64,000 bases of DNA, taken from assembly GCA_047967505.1 (NCBI GenBank), contig CM106538.1, one strand, 5' to 3'. Source of the stretch: Dipteris shenzhenensis (Eukaryota; Polypodiophyta; Polypodiopsida; Gleicheniales). A program made the translations under genes and the position numbers. The notes beneath the pieces are model-generated. The model searched no databases. It saw nothing but the letters and a program-made list of their open reading frames with translations, and was not told the origin of the DNA. Of this stretch, positions 43,782 to 56,081 are shown piece by piece. Position 1 is the stretch's first letter. Each line of letters opens with the position of its first letter.

Positions 43782-45521
43782 ATGGCAGCACCCTCAACTC
43801 CCATAGCCGTTGAGGTTCTTCTTTCCTTATCTGATAAGCAATAGGTACAGCAGGCAGTTCAGTCCCTCCAAGACAAGGCGCTTGTGGGCAGAATTGTGGG
43901 CCTCACGCCTACACGAAGACAGGTGTGAGAGTGGATACAGGCGAGCTTGGCATTAAAGGGCGACCACATTCAAGAGGTCACCATCTATGGAAGAGGCATT
44001 TTCCTCATCCAGCTGAGCTCCCCCGACACTGCCTCAACTCTCGTGGAGCAGAGCCCCATCCTCCTTGGCCCGCACCTAGTTTACCTCTTTCCTTGGTATC
44101 ATGGGTTTACAGTGGAGGACATGGACACAACACATCATGTTCCCCATTTTCCAGTTACACTCCGCTTTGCAGGGCTCCCCAAGGAGTATCGAGCCATTCT
44201 CCCCTCCATTGGTCCGGCATTTGGCACTGTGCTCGAGTCCTCGCCAGAGTCGGCCGCCTCAGTTGTAGCAGATGATGGAGTTCCCAGGATAAGACTGGTG
44301 GTTGAGAGCCCAAAGTCCCTCCCAGAGTTGATCCTCCTTGAGACCCTCGAGGGGGGTACACTTGGCTAGCGTGTGGAGATTTTTGGGCTACGAGGCCAGT
44401 GTCTTCGGTGTAGACATGTGGGTCACATCGCCAGAGATTGCCCCCGAGGCCACCTCTGAGCGCCTTCTCCCCCTCCCCGTAGAGCAGGCAGAGCCAGTAG
44501 ACCAGAGTCCCGCGCCCCCTCAGACAGGAGTAGTAGGAGCCTCAGACCCCCTCCCTTGGGTGACCCCTTCAGAAGCGGACTGGACTAAGGTTAAAAAGAA
44601 AAAGAAACCAAGCAAGTAGGCTCGCAAGTGCCGCAAGCAGAGGGCCAAACGCAGAGAGAGACAAGTTTGTCTGCAAGGAGCAGCAGCAGCAGCAGGAGCC
44701 CTTGAGTGGGGGGTTCACCCCCCTCAGCGGAAGGGGCCACCGCCTAGCGAGATGTTCCTCACGTAGCAGAGGTTCAGCATCCACATCCACCCTCGCACCA
44801 TCACCGAAAACCAGGAGTTCCTGATGTGGCGATGGTGGATGATAGTAAGACTGCGGTTGAGGAGGAGCGGATCTAGACCCGTGGGGAGCCTGAGCAGCAG
44901 AGGGAGCCTGGGATCGCCCCCTTCCCCCCCCTACCCTGGAACTACTTGGAGATCCCGGACTCCTATCCTCTACCACTGGAGGTAACGCTTATGATCCTGC
45001 AGCCATGAGAGGGGGGTTTTATCAGTGCAATGGGCTCTCAGACACACCTCGTTTGGAGCTTCCAGTTTGCCTCCACAGGGTTGGAGAAGTGGGCCCCAGA
45101 GGTATTTGATGCTATTATGGGAGACCAGATAGCACGCATGATTGACGAGTGGATGGGAGCACGGGGACTGGACCTTTGGTACACCCATGGGACGGAGGTG
45201 AATTTCCAGTTGAGCTTCATGCGAGAGGAGCCGATATGTGGTTTGGTGGCAGGAGTTATCAAATTGCTGCTTGAGGCCACGGTGGACCATGCATACTATT
45301 GGCCCCTCCAAAAGTATGCAGAGCAGTTTGGGGTGGAAGTCTCCTTCATGATGAAGTGGGCATGGAAGATTGACATTGAGCCGATATCCACCCTAGTACG
45401 TCGTCGCACAGACACGGACTATTCGCCCTCAAAACCCTCGGCAAAGTCACTTAAGGTAGTCTTTCTGGAACAAGCACCCACGCATAGGAGAGCCTTGTTC
45501 TCTGCACCCCCGTCCTCATGA
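43782..45521 (+). pseudogene. LINE-B ORF1
   Basis: Start MAAPSTPIAVEV at 43782. A TAG follows DKQ, at the same place as in copy 2. Then come an RRM-like core (DHIQEVTIYGRGIFLIQLSS, YLFPWYHGFTVEDMD, VTLRFAGLPKEYRAILPSIG), a TAG at 44367, the knuckle CLRCRHVGHIARDC near 44400, and a lysine-rich KVKKKKKPSK stretch. A C-terminal domain follows (WAPEVFDAIMG..RMIDEWMG, YYWPLQKYAEQFGVEVSFMM), ending APPSS with a TGA at 45519-45521 that overlaps the ORF2 ATG as ATGA. RNA-binding role by family. Confidence 0.8.
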
Positions 45522-48500
45522 GTTGGACCATAGTGAGTTGGAATGTGCACGGGCTCCATGACCGTGCTCGTAGTCAGCCGCAGTACCTGATACTCCAGTA
45601 GAGGTTGCAGAGGGCTGTGGTAGAATGACCAGTGGATATCCTTTTGATTCAGGGGCATATGTTTTCAGCAGCATACATTAGACGGCGTCACCACCTCCTC
45701 CCAGGGAGAGGTCCGGAGGAGTGGTCCCCCTGCAGTAGGACGGAGCAGAGGGGTCTGCATCTCGGTTTCACAAACTTTGACTCCAGATTGTTGGAGGAGA
45801 CCTCAACAACCTGGAGTTTGGGGAAGACAAGCAGGGCGGCGCCTCATTCGCTGAGATGCCTGCAGCAGAGCGTAGCAGTTCATTTTCATGCCAGATTTCA
45901 ACAGGATACCTTGCAGCCTTCTATTCTTTTTTGGACAGAGGAGAGATGATGGACTGCTTGAGAGACTAGACCGTTTCTACATTGGGGATTGGGCACTGCA
46001 CAGTATGACGATGTCAGACCATTCTTCCATAGTACTTCACTTAGAGCAGTCCCGCGGAGGTCTCCTCAGAAGGGGGTCCGCATCCTGGAGGACCTCCTGC
46101 AGGATGAGGAGATCCAGTAGGCCATGGCGGAGATTTGGGAGCACTCAGAGATGACACTGGGCGAGGGTTGGGTTTCGTGGGCGGCCGATGCGATTCAAAG
46201 GACTAGTGAGGAGCTATAGGCTCATGCCCTTAGGTGGAGGAGGATGCTTCAGGATCGTGAGCGGGCTTTGAGGAGGGACCTCGCCTCCATAGAGCGGCTG
46301 AGGGAGCAGGACCTAGGTTCCCAGTGGCTTAGAGACAGGCTTGAGAGCGCTGGCCTTGAGCTTCAAGACGCGGAGATTCGGCGGGCTGAGTTCTCTTATC
46401 ACTCTTCTCGGGCCCGGTGAGTATAGTAGGGGGACAGGATGACAAAGACGTTCTTTCAGTCCACTGGGCCTCGTTTGGCAGGCACACAGCTGCAACGTCT
46501 CCGGGATCCGTAGGGCATCATGCACACTGATCCGCAGGAGATATTAGACCTGACCACAGATTTCTACAGCTAGCTTTTTCAGACGGAGAGGATGACTCCA
46601 GCCGGTATACTGGCCCGAGAGGTAGTTTGGGATCACGTTCCGGCAGTGGTCTCGCAGGATTTATGCAGCAGGCTAGAGGAGCCTTTTACCAATGAGGAGC
46701 TTTGGGAAGCCCTCAAGGCTCTCTCGACCTAGAAGTGTCCTGGCGAAGATGGCTTAACTCTAGCCTTCTTTCGGAACTTCTGGGAGATTATCTCCACCCC
46801 TTTCCGACTAGCATGCCACGAGATTTTTGACATGGGCTCCCTCCTGCAGTCCTTGAGCAGGGGTTGGATTTGTTTGATCCCGAAAGGGGGAGATAGGTAT
46901 GACATTCGGCAGACCAATCACTCTGCTTGATACTGCTTACAAGATCCTCGCCAAGGTCTTGAGCTTTGCGGCTACGGCCCCATCTTACAGACATCATCCA
47001 GGACACACAGACGGGGTTTGTCCAGGAGCGCAACATCTAACATCTTCACTTTTTGGGAGGTAGTGGATTGGTCCAGGGAGGAGTCACAGCTGTTGGCCAT
47101 CCTTCCCTTGGATTTTGAGAAGGCCTATGACAAGGTGGAGTGGTCCTTCTTGGAGGGCACTATGCAGACATTGCGTTTCTCAAATAGATGGGTCAGAGGA
47201 GTTTCAGCGCTCTATGCGGGGAGCTCTAGCCAGATGCTTATCGGAGGACACACGGGCGAGGCCTTTCCTCTCTCGCTTTCGGTCCGCCAAGGCTGCCCAA
47301 TTGCTCTTTTCCTCTTTCTTCTTGTGGCGGAAGCCTTGGGCTACTATTTGAGATCACAGGTGGCGGGCCTCATAGGGTTGAGGCTCCCAATCCGTCAGGA
47401 GGAGGAACTGCTTGACTCTGAGTTTGTAGATGACACGGCCTTGTATGTTGAGGGCACCACAACGAGCTTGGAGAGAGTCAAGGGAGCCTTGGCTATCTAT
47501 TGCGAGGCCTTGGGTGCGCGGATCAACTGGACAAAGTCTATAAGTTTCTTCACGGGCCGGGAGGAGACACTAGAGATCCGCGAGTGGGGGAGTGATTTTG
47601 GCTTCAGATGGATACCACGGGGTCAGACAATGAGATACCTCGGTTGCCAGGTTGGTATTGATATTATAGTAGAGTAGTAGATCGCCCCAATCCTAGAGAG
47701 TGTTCGGCGCAAGCTTCTCTACTAGAGCTCGGCCAAGCTCTCCCTAGCAGGGTGTGCCTTAGTGGCAAACCAGGTCCTTCTCGCCACGGCTTGGTATATC
47801 GCCTCCTGCTGGTGCTTTCACAGAGGATGCATTGGGCAGCTCCGCCGATTGGTTCGAAACTTCCTTTGGGCAGGATCGGGTGGCACGCGGAATACTAGAG
47901 CCTGGGTCGCTTGGCATACGGTGATCATGCCACAGGCACTGGGAGGCTTGGGTATCATAGATCCGGAGATGTAGAGCAGAGCCCTCTTAGGCAAGTTAGT
48001 TGTTCGGGGCCTCACTCCAGGTACAGAGCCTTGGAAGCTCCTCTTACAGGGAGGACTTCTCAGGAACACCCCACGCACTGGAGGACAGTGGCAGCCCTCA
48101 CACGGGTGGATCTTCTCAGAGGCTCCCCTTACAGGGAAGGGTTCCCCTTCGATGCGGAGCCTTCACAGGGTCTGGCAAAGGCTAGCAGGGGGTCTCATTC
48201 GTGCTCCGCCCAGATGTAGAGAGGAGTTTGAGCGTCAGCCCCTTATGTGGCACCCAGAGATCTGAGTTCAGAAGGGGCGTATGCTTGGACAGCGGACGCA
48301 CATTGGTTAGGCACAGTGGGACAGTGGCCTGGCCTGGTCTTTTGGCAGATGGAGCAGATTACCCATGGAGTCAGAGGCGAGGCTTGGCGCTGTAGTGCAT
48401 CTGCGAGGGGCAGGGCAGCGAATGAGAGAGATTGACCTAGCCATCCCTGAGTCCTAGTGGGAGGGACTTCACGCTTGGAGGGACAACACTTGACTGGGGC

Positions 48501-49670
48501 AGTTTTCTCGGAATGGTGTCCCTTTGAGGATGATGATGCAACGAGGTAGCACGCACCTTGGCTTCTATCGTGTAGGATCGGAAGGCCCACTCCATCCGCT
48601 CACGGAGGGGGACCCTGAGATGGATGGGAGTCTTGATGGGATTCACTGGAAGATGATCAGAGTGGTGGGACGTTTGGGGAAGGAGTGGCAGATTGACCCT
48701 CCCAGTATTTCAGAGCAGGATGCCCCCGGATGGCGCCTCTAGCTGTGGGAGTGTAGACCCTTGAGGGAGGTCCAGTGGGATCCAGGAGAGTGGTTCTGGC
48801 CCTCCAGGGGCAGTCTTGCCGAGCAGATGGATGAGATGCCCTTCTTTTCATATACCACACGGATTGGCAGGAGGATTCAAATGGACTCTTTGAGGTGGAC
48901 CCCCTCGAGGGAGCGACATTAGGTGACCCAGAGAGTGCCTCGCGATGTCCGTTCTAGGTTTTGGACACGGCTATGGTCCAGTTTGCGGCCGAGGAAGATA
49001 TCCTACTTCTTCTGGCTGGCCGCCCATCGAGGCTTACCCATCGGACCATGGTTGGAGTAGATGCGAGTGGAGGGGCAGTGCCATTGTTGCTTTGGTGGTT
49101 TCTTGGAGACGACTCCACCTTTCTTGTTGAGCTATCGCAGAGAGCAGTTAGGATCTGGTGGGAGCCCTCTGGATCATGACCTGCATGCAGAGTCTTTAGA
49201 GGGACTACACATGGGGGATGGTAGCCTAGTTGACGGAGGGAGGACACGCGTTCTAGATCGATGAGGTCTCCCCAACCTACCGGATACAGGGTCAAAGTAT
49301 ACAAAGGATAGAGCTCCATGAGGCAGTCCCTCCGGATAGCCTAGCTCCCCTCTCTCCTCCGGAGGACAGCGTTTGGGAGGTGGTAGCCAGCATCACTGCG
49401 TGGAACATCTGGGTGGCTCGTTCCAGTCTCGTGATGGGTGAGCACCAGGTTCCATCCTCGGCTACCATGGTCGCCATCTAGCAGGATATCATCTATACTC
49501 TACGCTCCACCTGGGAGTGAAGGACTCCAAGCTCTAGAGCGACTATTGAACGGCGAGCTCGTTTCTGCAAGGCTTGGTGTGTAGGAGTCTTCTACATCTT
49601 CACTCCGCGAGGGATTTGCTGGTTGTATAGTCCCCCCACTTGGTTGTTAGCCCCAGTACCAGAGATTCTC
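45518..49670 (+). pseudogene. LINE-B ORF2: endonuclease, RT, zf-RVT
   Basis: Start at 45518 (MSWTIVSWNVHGLHDRAR). The endonuclease decays through 46100, ending near SDHSSIVLHLEQ. The RT is clearest at 47018-47677: LAILPLDFEKAYDKVEWSFL, SLSVRQGCPIALFLFLLVAE and the catalytic FVDDTALYVEG. The thumb follows, then FWLAAHRGLPIGPW and a zf-RVT remnant (about 49000-49140), and SITAWNIWVARSS near 49390. In-frame TAG codons at 45599, 46118, 46424, 46427 and 46730 correspond to CAG in copy 2. Confidence 0.85.
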
Positions 49671-49892
49671 TAGGCAGTGAGCTGGGTTTCTCTGGAACAT
49701 GCCGGTTTTTCTTTCAGCCTTTTCTTGGTTTTTCTCCATACTCAGCACCTTCGGGGCTGCTGTTTTGTATGAAGTTTTTCAAGCATTAATAGAAGGTTCC
49801 TTTCTTTGAAAAAAAAAAGAAAAAAAGAGAGAGATTAAAACTATCAACATCTTCATCTCAAAGGTTTTTGGGAGTTAAAAAAGGAGAGTGCT

Positions 49893-50513
49893 TGTAATCG
49901 GACCAAAAACCCTAAAACGAATACACTAGGGCCCAGAAATAAGTGCTGGATCCCCCCCCCCCTCAAAAGGTCTTTATTGCAATAGAATAAACTTTGTACA
50001 ACAAGCTCATAAAAGAGCATGAGAGTGAGTGCAATGCACTCTGCATTCTTGAGGGCACAAGGCCTCTTTCTTTATAGACTAGCTACCAGCAAGGGCCCAC
50101 TTTTCTTTATTAAGTTGGCTTTTGGGCTTTATTTCCCCAATTTTGGCACTGAATTTCGTTTTCGACTCAAGTGGGCTCTTTTTAAAGTGAGGCGCCACTT
50201 TCTTGGTTTTCTTGCTCTTGTGGGACTTGCTTTTTCACACTTGCCCCTTTTGTCTTTTTTGCACTCTTCTAGGTCCTACACATTCAATAAATAATATCCA
50301 ACACTTTAACCCATTAGAGCTTAGACAAATGCATGCATTTTGATTCTTGGACTATTCCTAGGCCCTTGTGGGTGTCCCCATAGTTCTCTTAACTAATGCA
50401 AAGGAAAGAAAAGATAAAACTCTTGCTAGTTAACTGAAGTCAACTTTCTTTGACCGAAGTCAATCTAATAAAGATCTCTCTTTATTTCTTGGGATAGATA
50501 TGATTTCGTGACA
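49893..50513 (-). repeat. 3' LTR of the 49893-53671 element
   Basis: The longer of the two; TG..CA ends. Confidence 0.88.
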
Positions 50514-53133
50514 TCCCTTCGGCTTCTAATCAGTTGTCCTCAACTGAAAAGCTTCTTGGTACAACCATAAAACCATCTACCCACTTGGCATCAAGTGATG
50601 AATCCTGCCTCGAGTCCTTTCTTTTCTTTGGAGGTTCCCATCCATCTCTTCCACCTCTAGTGGCTTTTGGTAACTTCCGATCATTGACTTAGATCGGTTT
50701 CGTGGTGCTCTTGGCTAGCTGACTGGCCTTCTAGGGCGTTGGGCAGCCAGGGGCGTTTCCCATATCTGAAGCACTTGCTTTCCTTGCGGAGAATCTCTAG
50801 CATTTCCTGCTCTTTAAGAGCACTAGGCAGCCATGGGCCCTTCTTTCTTGGCAAATCCATGCCCTTTTTCTTGTGGAGTTGACTTCTTCCTAGTGGAAAA
50901 GGTATTCCAAAGACAACCGTGGTAGAAATCCATTAAATTTCAATTCCACCTTAACATTTTCCTTAAAGATAATCCTCAAACAGTTTTGGAACTTCCAAGG
51001 GCTTTGTCTTCCCCTCGGCTTTCAAATTCGAATAAAAGAAAGCCATAAAATCTAAAAGAAACACTTGGCCAATGATCACTTGTACCAATACTTGAGCGTA
51101 TTAAGCTCCATGGACTTCTCATTTTGAGTCGTGTCTTCTCCTTGCATTGTTGTAAAAACTATTTCTTGGAGCCTTGCTTTGTCATCTTTCCTTGAGAGAC
51201 TCTTCAAGTCTTCTCAAATGGAGTGATTTGCAGATAAATTCCATACTGATACTTTTCCAAGTAATATGGACCTTTTCTTGAAATTGTTTTGGAAAGAACT
51301 TTCTTTGAAGAATATCTCAAATTTTCATTCACTGCTTGAGTCGCCAAACACTTACCATGCCTGTTAGGTGCCGACTTACTGCTCTTGAAACTTGTCCATC
51401 CAAAAGAGATATTACTGACAGATAAACTGCAAACCTGTGTCAACTCTGGCCACATTAATCCATGAGAGACCATAAAGATTTATGTTTATTCTATAAACAA
51501 GTCCTAACAAAAGGAAACTATATGATGATAAAATCCTGACTTGGCCAACGATGACCATATAAAAATTAATGTCATGTAAAGAGCTGGTTCTTGAGCATAG
51601 CATGCTCCATAATAAGAAACAATGAAACTGAATATCATAACATAAATCCTGTGAAATACGATAATTGGAAATATATAACTGTGTCATAATGGAATGAAAG
51701 CATATTCATGACTGTCGATCGGGATAACTCAGAACATGCTACTCTCAGGTGGGGTTTGTCCTTACATCTCAAGGGTACTTGTTTATAAGAACTCTTCAAG
51801 CTATGCTTGAATCATATAAATTGATTGCTTTGGAATTAATAGAGAGAACCAAGCTTTGCACTTAATAGAACCACAGATCATATAAGGTCCAACTGTGTAT
51901 TTCTCAATATCTACGAAAGATATCCATGCTCCTTTGCAGTGGCAAAATTGTAAGTTCATATTCTTGACTGAATAGAAGAAATTGGTTTCTTAGCAAACAC
52001 AATATAACTGGAATCCTCTAGAGCTGGAATAATATAACTTGGAATAAATAGCTATGTGAAAACTTATTTTGATACTCGGTGAACATACCCTTTCATTGAG
52101 GTGTCCTTCCCTTGACCTATACTCCGTTTTTGAAACAATCAGGAAGACAACACACTTCTCTTGGCACATCCGTGCTTACTCTACAAATACCTCTTGCAAT
52201 TCATAACAAACATCCGATCTTGCCCATCGTAGGGATTAATCCCATAGCTCCATATATCTTTGGCATAAGAACTTGAATATCTTTGCTATGTCCAATGCTT
52301 GGGTTTTGTCCCATCAAGAAATTCTTTCAAAATCCATGGAAATATAACTTTGATTAATAATCAAACCAAGTGTGTATTACTCTTGTTTTCCAGAAATAAA
52401 GAAGGAAAACAACACACAAATATTCAAGGTTTAGAGACAAAAAATAACTATTAAATCCAATATACTTAGCCTTCATTGGGAATCCCTTTTCCCTTTTTAA
52501 TAAGGAATTTCCACATGTATCTGATCCTTTGATCGTTTTCTAGATCTTTGCGATCCTTGGGTTTTTGGTTCCTCAAAATGAACATAGATAATGCTCTCCA
52601 TGTCGAATCTTGAAGTGCGGAAATAACTGTCAACACAAACAATCCCAAATATGGGTTGTTCACCCGCTTCTCTGCCCCTTCTCAATCGTTGCAAGCCCTA
52701 GGAACAATAGCAGCTTGCAAGTGGACTTTGAATAGGGAATCGATCTTCTTATTTGCACTCTATTTCTTGACTAATCGCAAGGATTTGATGACCCTGCTTG
52801 GGCTACTCCAAATCAAGAGCAAATAGCTTCCAATTTTCAGATTGTGAGTATCCAGCTCAAATCATTATCTAAGGAGGATTGTTTCGAAACTTGAACTGAT
52901 TAAAAAAGCATAGGTATTGCCAAAATTTTGGGGCTGCTTGCAAATCAAACGTTTGGACTTTGTTCGGTTTTGCTGAAGCAAGCTGAATTGATTCACAATC
53001 AATTTGCAGCTTTCTTGGTTGGATCTTTTGCGTTGAAAATCTCCCTTCTCCAAATTGCTACTGTCCTCTTCAATCTAGAAGTACTCTGCATCCTTTTCAC
53101 CAAGGAAAGTGACAAACTTGGCCGTGATACCAC

Positions 53134-53671
53134 TGTAATCGGACCAAAAACCCTAAAAGGAATACAATAGGGGCCTGAAATAAGGGCTAGACCCCCCCAA
53201 AGGTCTTTATTGCAATAGAATAAATTTTGTACAACTGGCTCATAAAAGAGCATGAGGTTGCACTCTATGTTCTTGAGGGCACAAGGCCTCTTTCTTTATA
53301 GACTAGGCTACCAGCCCAAAAGCATGGGATCTAGAAAGTTGGGGCTTGCTTTTCTTTATAAAGTTGGCTTTTGGGCTATATTTCTCCAATTTTGGCTCTT
53401 AATTTCGTTTTTGACTCTAGTGGGCCCTTTTTAAAGTGGAGTGCCATTTTCTTGGTGCTTTTGCTCGTGGGACCTGTTTTTTGGCACTTGCCCCTTAAAA
53501 TTTGGGCCGTTTTGCTATTCCTAGTCCCTCATGTCCCCACAGTTCTCTTAACCAATGCAAAGCAAATAAAAATAAAACTATTGCTAGTTAACTGACGTCA
53601 ACTTTCTTTGACCGAAGTCAATCTATTAAAGATTCCTCTTTATTTGTTGGAATAAATATGATTTCGTGACA
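53134..53671 (-). repeat. 5' LTR of the 49893-53671 element
   Basis: 538 bases; lacks a segment present near 50270-50400 in the partner. Confidence 0.88.
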
Positions 53672-53676
53672 GTGCT

Positions 53677-54120
53677 TATGACCCTAGGGAAAGTAGAAGG
53701 TATATTGGCTTGTTTTACAATGGTGGGCATGTTTGATATCATTTTCTTATATTGCCAAATCAATGGGTACAATTAAAGTTTTGGTTGTCTTAGCTGCTTC
53801 TTTAAGGGCATTTACACCTTTTTAGTTTTTTCCTTAAAAAATTGTCCTGCCTTAGCAAGATTTGTTTTCCTAGGATTGGATTCTTTTATTGGCTTTGTCT
53901 ACACACGTTTCATGTAAAGAATCAACATTCAAGTTGCCTATGATCCTAAATTGGAGAGCCAGTCATCAATTTTGAACTTTTCCAGAGTTACCCTGTTGTA
54001 AAACAACGAAATTGATTCAAGATCCATCGAAATTGCAATTTCAAAGCTATGGTTCATTTAGGAAGCCTCTCGGGCTATCTCGGTGTGACACCAGGGTGTA
54101 CAATTTTGCATACTCCATGC
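53677..54120. other. Unrecognised intron sequence
   Basis: Nothing recognised. Confidence 0.35.
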
Positions 54121-54480
54121 TGTCCCTTCTTCTTCGTACAAACTTGCTCATGCATCAGTGGAGGCTTGCTAGGAGATTGTAGTGAGCATCACTGCTTGGC
54201 ATGGTTGGAGATATAGATGTAAAGAGGCTATCAATGGCACCCAAGTCCACCCAACTCATACCTTGGTCAGCTTTTGGGCAGATACTTGCACATGCATCAG
54301 TGGACACTTGCTAGGAGATTGTAGTGAGATCATTGCTTGGCATGGGATATAGATGTATAGAGGCTATTGATGGCACCAAAGTCCACCCAACTCACACCTT
54401 GGCCAGCTTTTGGGTAGATATTGTACACACTCTAACGGCAATTTGGTCTAGGGTGTAGGGTGTGCTTCAACCAAGAGGAT
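54120..54480 (+). mobile_element. LINE-B-like ORF2 end with a 142-base duplication
   Basis: Encodes YKLAHASVEA and ITAWHGWRYRCKEAINGTQV, like the fragment at 26797-27000. The segment from TGCATCAGTG at 54151 recurs at 54293. Confidence 0.6.
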
Positions 54481-55225
54481 GGTTTTTTTTCAGAGAGTGG
54501 AGAGGCTGCCCTTTCTTTTTTGAGACCATCTCAGATGTGAAGAAGATGGGCAGACCAAGAAAGCAATACACGGAGCAACCAATAATGATCCCATTGGTAA
54601 GGCCCCTATCAAACAGCGGCACAAAAAGACCCACTGTTTGAGAGGAAGCTTGCTACCCCAAATGCATGAAAGACAAGCCTTCCACGAAGACACTTTTTTT
54701 TCTTTTTTTGATAAAAGAAATTTTGCATTAAGAAAGAATTTACATTCATAGCTGTCCCAGAGTGGGACAGCTACTATTCATAACAAATACTGACAACTAA
54801 AAGCAGTAAAAGCTGCTCCAGTAAAGAACAGCTAGTACAAAAGAACTAGAAACACTCAAAAAACACTTCTAGCTGGGCCGCTGAAAGATCTCCCTTGCAA
54901 TGTGCGTCCTGCAGAGAGCAAAGCAGGGAGGAATGGAATAAATGATAAACAGAGTGTCCATAGAGCCGAGAAGTATGGGCATGATATAATGACCATAGAG
55001 CCCAATAATGACAACAACTTAAAAATTGAATGTAGTTGGGGCTGGTGGTATATTTCACAAACAACCAAAACTGCCTTCCAAAAGCAATACGAGGAAAACG
55101 GGCACGAAGATAAGTCCCCACACACAAAAAGACCAGCTGTTTGAGAGAAAGCTTGCTACCCCAAATGTGTCGAAGACAAGCCGTGCACCAACACACACAT
55201 GCACACAAACTTGTTTTATGCTTCA
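54480..55225 (-). mobile_element. LINE-A fragments around a 3'-end insertion
   Basis: A 3'-end LINE-A copy (55126 down to 54694) encodes FGRQFWLF and LFHSSLLCSLQDAHCKGDLS. It has the 10-base-pair 3' UTR hairpin AGCTGTCCCA/TGGGACAGCT (54750-54772) and an A-rich tail followed by GTGTC. On both sides lie similar LINE-A ORF2 scraps (54480-54693 and 55127-55225) sharing CATTTGGGGTAGCAAGCTT and TCTCAAACAG, so the insertion may sit in an older LINE-A copy with a duplicated flank. A TG-rich stretch stands at 55188-55210. Confidence 0.7.
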
Positions 55226-55389
55226 CCAAGACTTAGAAAGACTTGACAGGTTGGATATCATATGCAAATTTTTGTTTGGTTCATTTGCAGGTTGTCATGG
55301 GGATCTTGTCTATGAATATTCAAAAACACAGAATCTCCAAAAATGTTTCTGTTCATTCATAGTCTTGATATTTACTGTTCTGCATGCAG

Positions 55390-55579
55390 GGAATACATCT
55401 TGATCCCAGTATCTACCTAATGGATGAGGAGGGTGGGGGTGTCACAAGCCACTCAAACACACCTACAATTAAATTATCTGCAGATGAACAATTAACTGCC
55501 GTTGACCATGCAGGAGACAGATCCATGAGAAATTTAGTCCGAGACACAGGTGAATACTGTGAGAAAGAGACATCTTCAG
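55390..55579 (+). CDS. 2PGK-like gene, exon GIHLDPSIYLMDEE..
   Basis: The acceptor is TCTGCATGCAG at 55389; the donor is GGTAATT at 55580. 63 codons plus one base. It begins with the conserved GIHLDPSIYLMDEE block and then holds a variable, polar, acidic stretch, as usual in the family. Confidence 0.9.
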
Positions 55580-55673
55580 GTAATTTATAATCAAGATAGT
55601 AACTCTTTGCATACACAACTTATATAGGTGCTAGTTTAGCTTTATTTATTCTTTTTTTTTTTTTGGGGTTCAG

Positions 55674-55810
55674 GGAATGCCAAAGTGGGAACTCACATGA
55701 CTCATGTAGAGTCTTGCAGTAATGCATCTTCTGAAAAGCATGTCCAGCGTTCTCCTTCTAAAGCAATTGTTGTTCCAATTGTCTTAAAAATGGATGAATT
55801 TGATCACAAG
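55674..55810 (+). CDS. 2PGK-like gene, exon NAKVGTHMTH..IVVPIVLKMDEFDHK
   Basis: The acceptor GGGGTTCAG follows a T run; the donor is AAGGTACTT at 55811. Two bases complete a Gly codon, then 45 codons. The second half, IVVPIVLKMDEFDH, is a conserved beta strand and loop of the kinase fold. Confidence 0.9.
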
Positions 55811-56081
55811 GTACTTGAACAATAATATATTTTGAAGAGAGGTTGGCATTTTATTTTCAAATATCAAATAGAGTTTGACGGGTAGCACAATTCAATTGCT
55901 TCATAGATCAATTGATGGGCACTCTAGATTGATGTGCTCTCTACGCTACTCTGTTCTTGCTAAGTAGATTTTAAGCTGTCCGTATTTGGGCTCCCGTCTT
56001 TCTAATTTATTTCTATCAGAATTCATACAAGCATATATAAAACAAAAAAACCAATGTGCTTCAAAATTGCTTTGTTTTCAG

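Larger units (their letters stand above)
43163..49829 (+). mobile_element. LINE-B copy 1, full-length, decayed
   Basis: Target duplication AGAGATTAAAACTATC at 43147-43162 and 49830-49845 delimits a 6.67 kb element. It comprises a C/T-rich 5' leader (43207-43720), ORF1 from 43782, ORF2 from 45518, a 3' UTR, and an A-rich tail (49809-49829). L1-type by domain content. Stops and frameshifts throughout; many stops are TAG where the second copy has CAG. Confidence 0.92.
49893..53671 (-). mobile_element. Complete non-autonomous LTR retrotransposon (TSD GTGCT)
   Basis: LTRs 49893-50513 and 53134-53671 share TGTAATCGGACC at the left and TTTCGTGACA at the right end. The target duplication GTGCT is at 49888-49892 and 53672-53676. 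On the - strand GTGGTATCACGGCCA follows the LTR at 53133-53120, an initiator-tRNA-type primer binding site, so the right LTR is 5'. AAGCCGAAGGGA next to the left LTR may be the polypurine tract. The interior (2.6 kb) has no gag-pol. The LTRs differ by about 80 bases in length and many substitutions, so it is older than the 27376 element. Interior end and part of the LTR resemble gypsy element 1. Confidence 0.9.

Noticed and set aside
43167-43844. 225-residue ORF in the C/T-rich region
   Set aside because: Same compositional artefact, inside the LINE-B 5' leader.
55291-55346. Extra host exon after TTTGCAG at 55290
   Set aside because: A frame-keeping exon can be drawn, but it would separate IIIE from GIHLDP, which are adjacent in the protein family.
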